Positions 1 through 8,495 of a stretch of 64,000 bases of DNA are shown piece by piece. The translations under genes were made by a program, and so were the position numbers. The stretch lies in the NCBI GenBank assembly GCA_027618475.1, contig JAQCEJ010000005.1, positions 1-64,000 of the forward strand, written 5' to 3'. The notes beneath the pieces are model-generated. The model was not told the origin of the DNA and did not search any database. It saw only the letters and a program-made list of their open reading frames with translations. The stretch comes from Planctomycetota bacterium (GTDB taxonomy: Bacteria; Planctomycetota; Planctomycetia; Planctomycetales; Planctomycetaceae). Position 1 is the stretch's first letter, and the number at the start of each line of letters is the position of its first letter.

Positions 1-442
1 AGCAACCACGAAAACTCCCCCGACGCCCCCGGAAATCGTTTTTGCTCTTGCAGAATGTGTTGTTGAACGGTGGTGATCGGAGCAATCGATTTCATAGTGA
101 AAAGAAACCTTCAAGAATTGGAGAATTGACAATGGAAATCAAATCAGGCACCGTCGAAAATCAAGCTGTTTTTCATTATCCATTGTCCACTGTCAATTAT
201 CCATTATCAACGTCGTCCCCCGGTCCTATGCGTCATAATCGTTAAACTTTGCCTGGTTCGTTCAATCGGCGAAAACCGGTCAAACATCGCTTTCCGCACG
301 TCGTGCAGTCTTTGTGCCTAAGTTGGTAAGGATTTACGGCGGGTAACGGTGCTGCTTTAGACGCCGGTTGTATCAGTCCGATATGGTGGGAGCAGGGAAC
401 GGAATCTCGCACCATGAATCAAAAGACTGAGAGACGGCTAAC
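1..442. other. Gene-free leader region upstream of the histidine kinase
   Basis: I see no convincing gene here. A 67-codon open frame at 42-245 translates repeat sequence and has no protein-like features. Positions 171-209 hold a word-like repeat built from ATTATCCATT, GTCCACT and GTCAATT units, the same family as the two inverted copies at 43097-43197. A further partial word (attgacaatgga) lies near 126. The rest is presumably the 5' leader and promoter of the kinase gene. Confidence 0.6.
171..209. repeat. Word-like intergenic repeat, family A
   Basis: Tandem, slightly varied words of the form TTATCCATT / GTCCACT / GTCAATT / ATCCATTATC. Two more copies in opposite orientation lie at 43097-43132 and 43158-43197. 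All are intergenic. Function unknown. Confidence 0.65.
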
Positions 443-1294
443 ATGAATCGTCACGACAACGAAGGCACGTCACAACAGGAAATCGCCCGGCTTCGTGAAG
501 AAGTCGCCAGTCTGCAACAGCAATTGATGCAGGCGCAGAAACTCAGTTCGATCGGTGCCCTCTCGGCATCGATCACGCACGAGTTTAATAACATTCTGAT
601 GACGGTCATCAATTACGCCAAACTCGGCATGAGGCAGAAAGACCCCGCCAGCCGCGAAAAGGCATTCGACAAGATTCTTGCTGCCGGCCAGAGAGCATCA
701 AAGATCACAACCGGTATGTTGTCGTTCGCTCGTCATGGCGGAGACCGGAAAGAACCGACCGATCTCAACGCGCTGATACACAGCCTCTTGGTGCTCGTGG
801 AAAAAGATTTGCAGATGCACCGCGTTCGCTGCGAAGTCAACATCGAAGGCCAGCCTTATGCGAACTTGAATGCGACGCAGATTCAACAGGTACTGCTCAA
901 TCTGATCGTCAATGCCCGACAGGCCATGACGGCCGGCGGAAATCTGACGATTTCGGTGAAAGCCAACCCCGAAACCGGATTCGCAGAAATTGCCGTCCGC
1001 GATACGGGGAACGGTATTCCCGCCGATAAGTTGCGTCACATCTTCGATCGTTTCTACACGACGAAGATCGCCGATCAGCACGGTCAGGGTGGAACCGGCC
1101 TCGGTCTTGCCTTAGCCCGCGAAGTGATCGAATCGCATCGAGGACGTATCCGCGTCGAAAGTACCATCGGCAAAGGGACGACGTTCACGTTGAAGCTCCC
1201 CCTCGCCTCGCCGCCATCGCTATTGATGGCCAAACCGGCCGGAGCGACGAAATCACAAGCAACATCGCCAACAGAGAAGGCGAAAGTCGGTTAA
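443..1294 (+). CDS. Soluble sensor histidine kinase (HisKA + HATPase_c)
   Basis: Two-component kinase of 283 residues that should autophosphorylate and pass phosphate to a response regulator not encoded nearby. An N-terminal coiled coil (about residues 11-35) leads into a dimerisation helix with the H-box ITHEFNN, so His46 is the likely phospho-acceptor. The ATPase domain shows the N-box around Asn157 (LLNLIVNARQAM), the G1 box DTGNGIP (about 187), FDRFYTTK (about 201) and the G2 box GTGLGLAL (about 217). There is no membrane segment, signal peptide, PAS or other input domain, so it is cytoplasmic and may be controlled by a partner protein through the coiled coil. The boxes resemble NtrB/ZraS-type kinases. 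The tail after residue 260 is low complexity. The function is sound at family level; the signal is unknown. Confidence 0.9.
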   Translation: MNRHDNEGTSQQEIARLREEVASLQQQLMQAQKLSSIGALSASITHEFNNILMTVINYAKLGMRQKDPASREKAFDKILAAGQRASKITTGMLSFARHGGDRKEPTDLNALIHSLLVLVEKDLQMHRVRCEVNIEGQPYANLNATQIQQVLLNLIVNARQAMTAGGNLTISVKANPETGFAEIAVRDTGNGIPADKLRHIFDRFYTTKIADQHGQGGTGLGLALAREVIESHRGRIRVESTIGKGTTFTLKLPLASPPSLLMAKPAGATKSQATSPTEKAKVG

Positions 1295-1346
1295 GAGAGA
1301 GTTGCGGGCATGATGCCGGCGGTTGAACCGTTGGCCAATTTGTCGC

Positions 1347-1456
1347 CGGCCTCTATGAGGCCGAACCGAGGTCGTGCTCGACGGAGGTGAACCCCGCCGC
1401 TCGTTGCCATGTGATCACCATTAAGTGGTTGCACCCGTCAGCCGACTCACGGCTGA
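1347..1456. other. Two perfect hairpins between kinase and DUF1549/DUF1553 gene
   Basis: CGGCCTC-TAT-GAGGCCG at 1347-1363 and TCAGCCG-ACTCA-CGGCTGA at 1438-1456 are perfect 7-bp stems. Neither is followed by a T run, so they are not standard intrinsic terminators. They may end or stabilise the kinase transcript, or be part of the leader of the next gene. Confidence 0.4.
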
Positions 1457-1547
1457 TTTACGGTAGATCCGGCCCGGTCGACTCGTGATAATGGACATTC
1501 CGGCGTCAAGACAGCGCCGGCCGATTCCATTCGAGGAGCCCGAGCCG

Positions 1548-4500
1548 ATGCTGAAGCTGCGATTATTTGTTTGTGCGTTCATGCTGATCCCTCTCGTTGT
1601 GACAACAACTCTTGTCGCGACGGAAGAAATTCCTGCCGAAATCGAATTCAATCGCGACATTCGACCACTGTTGTCGGACCATTGCTTTGCCTGTCACGGG
1701 CCCGATAAAAACAAACGCGAGGCTGATCTCCGGCTCGATACCGAAGTGGGGATTCTAGGGGGAGACGAGTCGTCCGGAATCGTCAAACCGGGCGAACCGG
1801 AGGCAAGCGAACTCTGGAACCGCGTCTCGACCGACGATTTTTTGCTCAAAATGCCCCCGACCGATTTTGGAAAAGACCTGTCGCCTCGCGACCTGAAATT
1901 ACTCAAACGCTGGATCGAACAGGGTGCGAAATGGGAAGGGCATTGGTCGTTCGAACCGATTCGCCGGCCCGACATTCCCGCAGTCACGGCAGCACACCCG
2001 ATCGATGCGTTCATCGTTGCGGAGTTGGAAACCGAAGGACTCAAGCCATCGGCTCCGGCGGAAAAAGAAACGCTCATCCGCCGTGTGACATTCGATCTGA
2101 CCGGCCTTCCGCCGACACCCGACGAAGTTGCGGCGTTTCTCGACGATGATTCGGACGTTGCGTACGAACGCGTCGTCGATCGTTTGCTCGCATCACCTCG
2201 CTACGGCGAGCGAATGGCGATGTGGTGGCTCGATCTCGTGCGATACGCCGACAGCGTCGGCTATCACGGCGACCAGCCGGTGAGCGTGTTCGCCTTTCGC
2301 GAATATGTCATCGACTCGTTCAATCGCAATAAGCCGTTCGATCAATTTACGCTCGAACAACTTGCCGGCGATCTCTTACCCGAACCCACAACCGAGCAAC
2401 TAATTGCCTCAGGTTACAACCGCCTCGGGATGATGAGCGCCGAAGGAGGCGTGCAACCCAAAGAATATCTCGCGAAGTACATCGCCGAGCGCGTTCGCAA
2501 TCTCGGTGGAACCTGGCTGGGGGCGACGCTCGGCTGTTGCGAATGTCACGACCACAAGTACGACCCGTTTACCATGAAGGATTTCTATTCGCTCGAAGCA
2601 TTCTTCGCCGACATCGAAGAACATGGACTTTACAGCGGCGCTCACGCGACCGGAGCCTGGGGCCCGCAGATCAAGTTGCCGTCAGCCGCACAACAGCAGG
2701 AACTCGCCCGACTGCAACAGGAGATCGCCGACGCAACAACGACGTTGAAGACGCCGACCCCCGAACTCGATCAGGCACAGAACGAATGGGAAAGCTCATT
2801 CCCCCGCTGGACGCCGCTGACCCCCGCGACCTTCTCTGCGGCCAACGGTTCGCAGTTGACTCTCCAGGATGATGCATCGCTTCTCGCGAGCGGACCGCGG
2901 CCCGACACCGAGACGTACACCGTCGTCATCGAAAACCCTCCTGCCGGTGTCTCGGCCATTCGGTTGGATGTCCTCCCCGACGAATCGCTCCCGGCGAAGG
3001 GGGCCGGTCGGGCCGATGGCGGTAATTTTGTATTATCCGAATTCGCGGTCAACGTCTCCGCGTCGGGAGAATCTCCCACCGAATCGGTCACGTTGCAGAA
3101 TGCGTCGGCGTCTTACGAGCAACCGCATCCCGAAGATAAGGGGACGCCTGGAAAATTCAGCGCAACAGCATCGATCGACGGCGACAAAGACGGCGCGACG
3201 CCGGGCTGGGCGATTCAAGAAAAAGTGACCGAACCGCAACACGCGGTCTTCGAACCGGTGAACGATCTTGCCGGGGGAGAGGGGGTCACATGGACGATTA
3301 CGCTCAATCAGAATTATTCGTCGGCCGGTCATCTCATCGGGCGATTTCGAATTCAGACGACATCCGCCGCGCGTCCGGTCGAGGCCTTCATCGGCGGTGC
3401 CGCGATCGAAACGATCGTTTTCACTCCGTCCGGTCAGCGAACAACCGAACAAGTAGAAGCACTCGCCGCGTACTATCGTTCGGTGTCACCGTTGCTTGAT
3501 CCGGTTCGTGCTCATTTGGCACAAGTCGAAAAAGCCCGCAACGATCTCGATCAGGCGTTGCCGACGACGTTGATCACCAAATCTGTCGAACCGCGCATGG
3601 TACGCATACTTCCGCGCGGCAACTGGATGGACGACAAAGGCGATCCCCTCGCGCCGGCGTTTCCCGGCATTTTGCCTCAAGGCGAATCAACATCCTCTTC
3701 GCGAATGACGCGCGTCGATCTGGCGAACTGGATCACCTCAGCGGAGAATCCGCTTACTGCCCGCGTCTTCGCCAATCGAATGTGGAAACTCTTCTTCGGT
3801 GCCGGGCTTAGCCGTCGCATCGACGATCTCGGTGCACAGGGAGAATGGCCGAGCCATCCGCAGTTGCTCGATTATCTCGCCGGGCGGTTCATCGATTCGG
3901 GCTGGAATGTCAAACAGCTCGTTAAAGAAATCGTGATGTCGCGTGCGTATCGGCAGACATCGCTCGTCGATCCCACGTTGCGAGAACTTGATCCTGCGAA
4001 TCGACTTCTGGCACGGCAGGGACGGTTTCGTTTCGACGCCGAGACGGTTCGCGACAACGCATTGGCTGTCAGCGGACTGCTCGTGGAAGAGGTTGGTGGG
4101 CCGAGCGTCAAACCGTATCAGCCGCCGGGGTATTGGGCTTATCTCAACTTTCCAGCGCGCGAATGGCAAAACAGCAGCGGTGCTGAGTTATACCGCCGCG
4201 GTTTGTACACGCATTGGCAACGGCAGTATCTGCATCCGTCGCTGCTGGCGTTCGACGCTCCCAGCCGTGAAGAATGCACCGCCGAGCGATCCCGCTCGAA
4301 TACGCCGCTGCAATCGCTGGTGTTGCTCAACGATCCGTCGTACGTAGAGGCCTCGCGAGCCTTCGCCGAGTCGATCATCCGCCAGGGAGGAACGTCGACA
4401 CACGAACGACTCGACTGGGCATTTCATCGGGCTTTATCACGCTCGATACGCCCGCAGGAACGGGAAGTCCTCGAAGAATTATTCGCGTCGCATCTCTCCG

Positions 4501-4649
4501 AATATCAAGCCGATCAAGAGTCTGCAAAGCAACTGATCTCCGTCGGCAACCATCAGGACTCCGACGAAGTCGATGCCGCAGAACTCGCCGCGTGGACAAA
4601 CGTCGCCAGAACGATATTCAATCTGCACGAGTTCATCACGCGGAATTGA
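1548..4649 (+). CDS. Secreted DUF1549/DUF1553 protein with N-terminal cytochrome-c-like motif (PSCyt1/PSD1)
   Basis: Large secreted protein (1033 residues) of a family expanded in Planctomycetota; its biochemistry is unproven and a role in carbohydrate or C1 oxidation is only proposed. The start at 1548 is chosen because GAGGAG lies about 10 bases upstream and a signal peptide (MLKLRLFVCAFMLIP) follows at once; the frame is open for 21 more codons upstream. A PSCyt1 domain has CFACH (residues 46-50), fitting covalent haem c. DUF1549 follows (about 125-340, with RYGERMAMWWLDLVRYAD), then a middle beta-rich segment, then DUF1553 (about 690-960, with NPLTARVFANRMWKLFFG). Such genes normally sit directly before a DUF1501 gene; here that partner starts at 5384 but a GxxExxY gene lies between. 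Confidence 0.92.
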   Translation: MLKLRLFVCAFMLIPLVVTTTLVATEEIPAEIEFNRDIRPLLSDHCFACHGPDKNKREADLRLDTEVGILGGDESSGIVKPGEPEASELWNRVSTDDFLLKMPPTDFGKDLSPRDLKLLKRWIEQGAKWEGHWSFEPIRRPDIPAVTAAHPIDAFIVAELETEGLKPSAPAEKETLIRRVTFDLTGLPPTPDEVAAFLDDDSDVAYERVVDRLLASPRYGERMAMWWLDLVRYADSVGYHGDQPVSVFAFREYVIDSFNRNKPFDQFTLEQLAGDLLPEPTTEQLIASGYNRLGMMSAEGGVQPKEYLAKYIAERVRNLGGTWLGATLGCCECHDHKYDPFTMKDFYSLEAFFADIEEHGLYSGAHATGAWGPQIKLPSAAQQQELARLQQEIADATTTLKTPTPELDQAQNEWESSFPRWTPLTPATFSAANGSQLTLQDDASLLASGPRPDTETYTVVIENPPAGVSAIRLDVLPDESLPAKGAGRADGGNFVLSEFAVNVSASGESPTESVTLQNASASYEQPHPEDKGTPGKFSATASIDGDKDGATPGWAIQEKVTEPQHAVFEPVNDLAGGEGVTWTITLNQNYSSAGHLIGRFRIQTTSAARPVEAFIGGAAIETIVFTPSGQRTTEQVEALAAYYRSVSPLLDPVRAHLAQVEKARNDLDQALPTTLITKSVEPRMVRILPRGNWMDDKGDPLAPAFPGILPQGESTSSSRMTRVDLANWITSAENPLTARVFANRMWKLFFGAGLSRRIDDLGAQGEWPSHPQLLDYLAGRFIDSGWNVKQLVKEIVMSRAYRQTSLVDPTLRELDPANRLLARQGRFRFDAETVRDNALAVSGLLVEEVGGPSVKPYQPPGYWAYLNFPAREWQNSSGAELYRRGLYTHWQRQYLHPSLLAFDAPSREECTAERSRSNTPLQSLVLLNDPSYVEASRAFAESIIRQGGTSTHERLDWAFHRALSRSIRPQEREVLEELFASHLSEYQADQESAKQLISVGNHQDSDEVDAAELAAWTNVARTIFNLHEFITRN

Positions 4650-4672
4650 TATCCAGGAAATGGAACAGGATG

Positions 4673-4703
4673 GTCCGCAGATTTTCGCAGAGGAGCGCAG
4701 ATG
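4673..4703 (+). repeat. Inverted repeat (left copy), family B, beside GxxExxY gene
   Basis: GTCCGCAGATTTTCGCAGAG followed by GAGCGCAGATG. It is the inverted counterpart of 5317-5348; similarity continues weakly inward to about 4725 (tgaagag). A solo copy lies at 36470-36500. Confidence 0.8.
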
Positions 4704-4728
4704 GAAAAGCAATTTGAAGAGGTAGAAA

Positions 4729-5157
4729 ATGGGTGAAAGGGCTGGTCCAGATCAGCGAGATCCCAAAACATATGCCATTATTGGAGCGGCGATGGCCGTT
4801 CATCGCGAATTGGGTTATGACTTCTCAGAGCCGATTTATCAGGAGGCATTAGCGGTGGAGTTTTTCCATCGGCAAATCCCCTTTGAAAAAGAAAAAATGG
4901 TTTGGGTTTATTATCACAACGTAAAACTCGAATCGTGTTATCGGGCCGATTTTGTTTGTTACGAAGACGTTATTGTAGAACTCAAAGCCCTGGCGGGATT
5001 CGACCCTGCACACGAAGCTCAGCTGATTAACTATCTGAAAGCCACCCGGCTTGAATACGGCCTACTGCTCAACTTCGGCACCAGCAAACTTCAATACAAA
5101 AGAATGATCTTGTCAAAAGACTACAAGCAGTTTCATAACCCTCTGGACGGCGGATAA
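4729..5157 (+). CDS. GxxExxY protein (PD-(D/E)XK nuclease-like, PDDEXK_3)
   Basis: A 142-residue GxxExxY-family protein, a group assigned by fold to the PD-(D/E)XK nuclease superfamily but with no established function. The name motif is seen as DFSEPIY (Glu34, Tyr37), with Asp where Gly is usual. The probable catalytic set is Asp74 (YRADFV) with Glu84 and Lys86 (VELKA), followed by the typical HEAQLINYLKAT (95-106) and GLLLNFG (111-117). The full length and intact motifs argue it is functional. GAGGTAGAAA precedes the ATG. It sits alone between two genes that usually adjoin and is bracketed by inverted repeats at 4673-4703 and 5317-5348, suggesting arrival as a unit of about 680 bp. Codon use looks more AT-rich than its neighbours. 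Confidence 0.88.
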   Translation: MGERAGPDQRDPKTYAIIGAAMAVHRELGYDFSEPIYQEALAVEFFHRQIPFEKEKMVWVYYHNVKLESCYRADFVCYEDVIVELKALAGFDPAHEAQLINYLKATRLEYGLLLNFGTSKLQYKRMILSKDYKQFHNPLDGG

Positions 5158-5316
5158 TTCCGGACAATTTGGATGATTATTCCGTCGCCAACCGGGTTAT
5201 GAAACCAGTTCTATCAACATCCTTCTGGACAATTCTCAGAAGAAGACCGTTTGTAGGCAGATGATCACATAACGAGACAACCTGAAGAGATAAAAGAACT
5301 CTTCATATTTGCCTTG

Positions 5317-5348
5317 CCCTCTGCGCTCATCTGCGAAAATCTGCGGAC
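5317..5348 (-). repeat. Inverted repeat (right copy), family B
   Basis: Reverse complement reads GTCCGCAGATTTTCGCAGAT then GAGCGCAGAGGG, matching the left copy at 4673-4703 in nearly every base. It lies in the short leader of the DUF1501 gene. No target-site duplication is obvious outside the pair. Confidence 0.8.
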
Positions 5349-5383
5349 AAAAAATAACCTCTGTTGATCAACCGGAGCCTGAC

Positions 5384-6829
5384 ATGACGCATTATTCTTT
5401 TCTCCCGTCCCCGATTGCCCGGAGATCGTTTCTGTGGAATTCCGGGGTTAGTCTTGGGTCGATGGCATTGGCGTCGCTAGGGGGGAAGCCCGCTTCGAAT
5501 GCCGCACCACCGTCGAAGGGGCTCTCGGCTCCGCGCGGTATGCTGTCGCCGTTGCATCATTCGCCGCGGGCCAAACGGATTATCTGGCTCTACATGGCGG
5601 GAGGAATGAGTCACCTCGAAACGTTTGACGATAAACCGTCGTTGCGAAAGCGGGATGGCGAGCCGATGCCCGAATCGATTACGGCGGGACAGCAGATCGC
5701 TCAATTGCAGGGGCAGCAACTCAAGGTGCTCGCGCCGCAACATCGGTTTTTGCCGTGGGGAAGCTCGGGGCTCCGTATCAGCGAAATCTGGCCGATGCTT
5801 GGGGAATACTGCGCCGATGAGATGTGCATGGTTCATTCGCTGTTTACCGAGGCGATCAATCACGATCCCGCACACACGTTTATGAACACCGGTACGATGA
5901 ACGCAGGCAGACCCGCCGCCGGAAGCTGGCTCTGGTACGGTCTTGGCAGCGATGCCGACAATCTTCCCGGGTTTGTAGTGATGGTTTCGACGGGGAAGTG
6001 GGGACAAAAGCAGCCAATCGCCGCCCGGCAATGGCATAGCGGCTTTCTCCCCAGCAAGTATCAGGGGGTCGAGTTTCGCGGCACTGGCGACCCGGTGCTG
6101 TACCTGAGCAATCCCAGCGGAGTATCGGCGAAACAGCAGCGTGACGTGGTCGACGCCGTGCAGAAACTCAATCAGATCGAAGATAACATCGTTGCCGATC
6201 CGGAGATCGCCACGCGGATCAGCCAGTACGAACTCGCTTTCAAGATGCAGACGGCGATCCCCGAGTTGAAAGATTTCGCAGACGAGCCCGAACACATTCT
6301 CAATTTATACGGCACGACAGGTGGTGATGGTTCGTTTGCGTCGAACTGTCTTTTGGCCCGGAGGCTCGCCGAACGTGGCGTGCGGTTCATTCAGTTGTAT
6401 CATCGCGACTGGGACCATCACGGTGCGGTCAAAGAACATAGTGCGGGGACGGCGGCGGAAGTCGATCGGGGAGTGGCGGCACTCATCGTCGATCTCAAGC
6501 AGCGCGGTCTGCTCGATGATACGATCATCGTGTTCGGTTCGGAGTTCGGACGCACGCCGATGGCGCAGGGGAACGGCCGCGACCATCATCTCGCCGGATT
6601 CACGATGTGGTTCGCCGGTGGAGGATTTAAGGGGGGGACAAGTTACGGTGCGACCGACGAATTCGGTTACCGTGCGGTCGAAAACCGGACGTCGGTGCAC
6701 GACGTGCATGCCACGCTGCTGCATTTGATGGGGATCGATCACCATCGATTTTCGGTGAAATCCCAGGGTCTCGATTCAAGACTCACAGGTGTCGAACCGG
6801 CTCGCGTGGTAAATGAAATTCTGGCGTGA
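5384..6829 (+). CDS. Tat-exported DUF1501 protein
   Basis: A 481-residue DUF1501 protein, related by fold to alkaline phosphatase/sulfatase-type enzymes; planctomycetes pair it with DUF1549/DUF1553 proteins, as here with the gene ending at 4649. The start at 5384 has CGGAG upstream and places a twin-arginine signal (ARRSFLWNSGVSLGSMALASL) at residues 12-32; the open frame upstream is repeat sequence. Family hallmarks include IIWLYMAGGMSHLETFDDKP (65-84), DHDPAHTFMNTG-like text near 165, DWDHHG near 360 and the late FGSEFGRTPMAQGNGRDHHL block that carries likely metal ligands. Expected location is the periplasm after export by the Tat system, whose TatC is encoded at 9269-10435. The gene ends 9 bases from the convergent methyltransferase. 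Confidence 0.92.
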   Translation: MTHYSFLPSPIARRSFLWNSGVSLGSMALASLGGKPASNAAPPSKGLSAPRGMLSPLHHSPRAKRIIWLYMAGGMSHLETFDDKPSLRKRDGEPMPESITAGQQIAQLQGQQLKVLAPQHRFLPWGSSGLRISEIWPMLGEYCADEMCMVHSLFTEAINHDPAHTFMNTGTMNAGRPAAGSWLWYGLGSDADNLPGFVVMVSTGKWGQKQPIAARQWHSGFLPSKYQGVEFRGTGDPVLYLSNPSGVSAKQQRDVVDAVQKLNQIEDNIVADPEIATRISQYELAFKMQTAIPELKDFADEPEHILNLYGTTGGDGSFASNCLLARRLAERGVRFIQLYHRDWDHHGAVKEHSAGTAAEVDRGVAALIVDLKQRGLLDDTIIVFGSEFGRTPMAQGNGRDHHLAGFTMWFAGGGFKGGTSYGATDEFGYRAVENRTSVHDVHATLLHLMGIDHHRFSVKSQGLDSRLTGVEPARVVNEILA

Positions 6830-6838
6830 CACATCGGT

Positions 6839-7597
6839 TCACGAAGGAAGATCAACCAGTTCAGCGTCTCGACTCACCTCGTCGTGAACGACATTCTCGA
6901 CTCGCGTCGGCGGTACATGGATGGCTTCGGATATTGCTTGTACCTGCTTCAGTAATTGTTCTTCGATGGTCGCCGTGCTGTTACGATCGTGCGCCGTAAC
7001 CGGTTTGCGAAACGCGGAGTAGATAAAAACCGGCATGCCCCAGAACCGATGGCGGGTGTCCTGCTCTGAGATTTCAAGTCCCACGCGATTTGCCAGATGT
7101 GTCAACACGCCGTCCGATTGATAGATCGTATCGCCGAACACTTGCGGAAGTTTCTTACCGGTAAGTCGGTAGAACCAGGTGTTGGCAATGCATCGCAAGG
7201 CATAACAGGCCCGCTGCCACTTTCGTGACTGACTGAGAATCAGCCAATAGTAACCGATGCCATGTGTCGAGAGATAGCAGACTCCCCCCGGCTTCAGGAC
7301 GCGGGCGATCTCACTCACGGCCTGGCTGTCGTTCGTGTACGGCAATGCGACTTGTGATATGACTCCGTCGAAACTGCTATCGGCAAAGGGGAGTTGTTCG
7401 GCATAGCCCTGATGTGTCTCGAAGCCCGACTGACGGCTGCGCTCGACACATTCGGCGAATGGATCGAGTCCGACCGGCGTACAGCCGAGATCGGCCAGTC
7501 GCTGCAGTTCTCGCCCGTAGCCGCAACCGACATCGAGAACTCTCATTCCTTGACGAAATTCTGTCAGGTTCAAATCACGTAACCGGTGATGCGCCAT
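6839..7597 (-). CDS. Class I SAM-dependent methyltransferase
   Basis: A 252-residue cytoplasmic methyltransferase of the UbiE/Methyltransf_11 type. Motif I is RVLDVGCGYGRELQ (about 19-32), followed by GLDPFAECVERS (motif II), LPFADSSFDGVISQVALPY (motif IV/post-II) and EIARVLKPGGVCYLS (motif post-III). The substrate cannot be read from the sequence; proteins of this shape act on lipids, quinones or small metabolites. It is the last gene of the minus-strand block, separated from modC-like sequence by 230 bp that hold no gene, so it may have its own promoter. It converges on the DUF1501 gene. Confidence 0.85.
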   Translation of the reverse strand: MAHHRLRDLNLTEFRQGMRVLDVGCGYGRELQRLADLGCTPVGLDPFAECVERSRQSGFETHQGYAEQLPFADSSFDGVISQVALPYTNDSQAVSEIARVLKPGGVCYLSTHGIGYYWLILSQSRKWQRACYALRCIANTWFYRLTGKKLPQVFGDTIYQSDGVLTHLANRVGLEISEQDTRHRFWGMPVFIYSAFRKPVTAHDRNSTATIEEQLLKQVQAISEAIHVPPTRVENVVHDEVSRDAELVDLPS

Positions 7598-7827
7598 GTC
7601 TGGAGTTCCAAAAAACCTGATACCCGAAACGTAAGCGGAATCGTTTCCAGCAAAACAGTTGCAGCAGCAGGCGAAATAGTGAGGCCGATAATCAATCGTT
7701 GAAGATTAGCTCACGATTCGAGACCGGAATAAATATTTTCGCTTTTTCAGATAGCTTTTTGACGCATCGTTTGAAAGTAACGGCGTGTACACCGGTCTGT
7801 TCAGAAATGGGGCCCATCGATGCGGCC

Positions 7828-8469
7828 TTACCTGGCGAGTCGACCCTCTTCCAGTCGGATGACGCGCCCGGCGAGGTGTGCGACTTCTTCGACATCGTGG
7901 CTGACGAGCAGAGTCGGTATCTGATATTCGGCGATGATCCGCGACAGATCGTCGCGGATGCGTTGCTTCAAATCGGCGTGCAATGCGGTCAGCGGCTCAT
8001 CCATCAACAACAGGTCGGGACCGCGGAGAATCGCTCGCCCCAGGGCCGTCCGCTGTCGTTCGCCGCCGCTCAACGTCGAGGGGCGGCGTTCGAGCAGAGG
8101 CCCCAGTTCGAGCATCTCGACGACGCGAGCGAATTCGAATTGTCGTGGCGGGCGACGCTTCATGCCGAATTGCAGATTGTCCCTGACGTTGAGATGAGGA
8201 AACAGCAGATGTTCCTGCAGCACCAGACCGATGCGGCGCTGTTCGGGAGGAAGGCAAATCTTTTTCTTCGTATCGACGAGCACGTGCGTACCGCAGCGAA
8301 TCATTCCTGCGTTGGGTTTGATCAGGCCGGCGATAATCGAGAGCACCGTACTCTTGCCGCACCCCGAAGGGCCGCAGATCGCCGTGACGACTTCCGAGGT
8401 CTCGAATTCGACGTCGAGCGCAAACCCGTCGGGAAATCGATAACGGCATTGTACATGAAGGTGATTCAT
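7828..8469 (-). CDS. modC: ABC transporter ATP-binding protein, ModC-like (molybdate type)
   Basis: ATPase subunit (213 residues) of a molybdate/sulfate-type ABC importer. Visible are Walker A GPSGCGKST (about 33-41), Q-loop VLQEHLLFPH, signature LSGGERQRTALGRA, Walker B LLLMDEPLTALHA and the switch LLVSHDVEEV. It ends soon after the nucleotide-binding domain, so the C-terminal TOBE (molybdate-binding) domain of classical ModC is missing. It lies 26 bp after the permease gene in the same direction, so they are surely co-transcribed. No substrate-binding ModA and no ModE-type regulator is in the window, so the molybdate assignment rests on similarity and gene pairing; tungstate or sulfate remain possible. 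Confidence 0.82.
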   Translation of the reverse strand: MNHLHVQCRYRFPDGFALDVEFETSEVVTAICGPSGCGKSTVLSIIAGLIKPNAGMIRCGTHVLVDTKKKICLPPEQRRIGLVLQEHLLFPHLNVRDNLQFGMKRRPPRQFEFARVVEMLELGPLLERRPSTLSGGERQRTALGRAILRGPDLLLMDEPLTALHADLKQRIRDDLSRIIAEYQIPTLLVSHDVEEVAHLAGRVIRLEEGRLAR

Positions 8470-8495
8470 CGGAAGCCCGGCCCTCTCGACATCGA

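Noticed and set aside
42-245. 67-codon open frame on the plus strand
   Set aside because: Its second half translates the family A repeat, it has no family features and no good ribosome site.
5477-6295. 272-codon minus-strand open frame
   Set aside because: Shadow of the DUF1501 gene; composition is that of an antisense translation.
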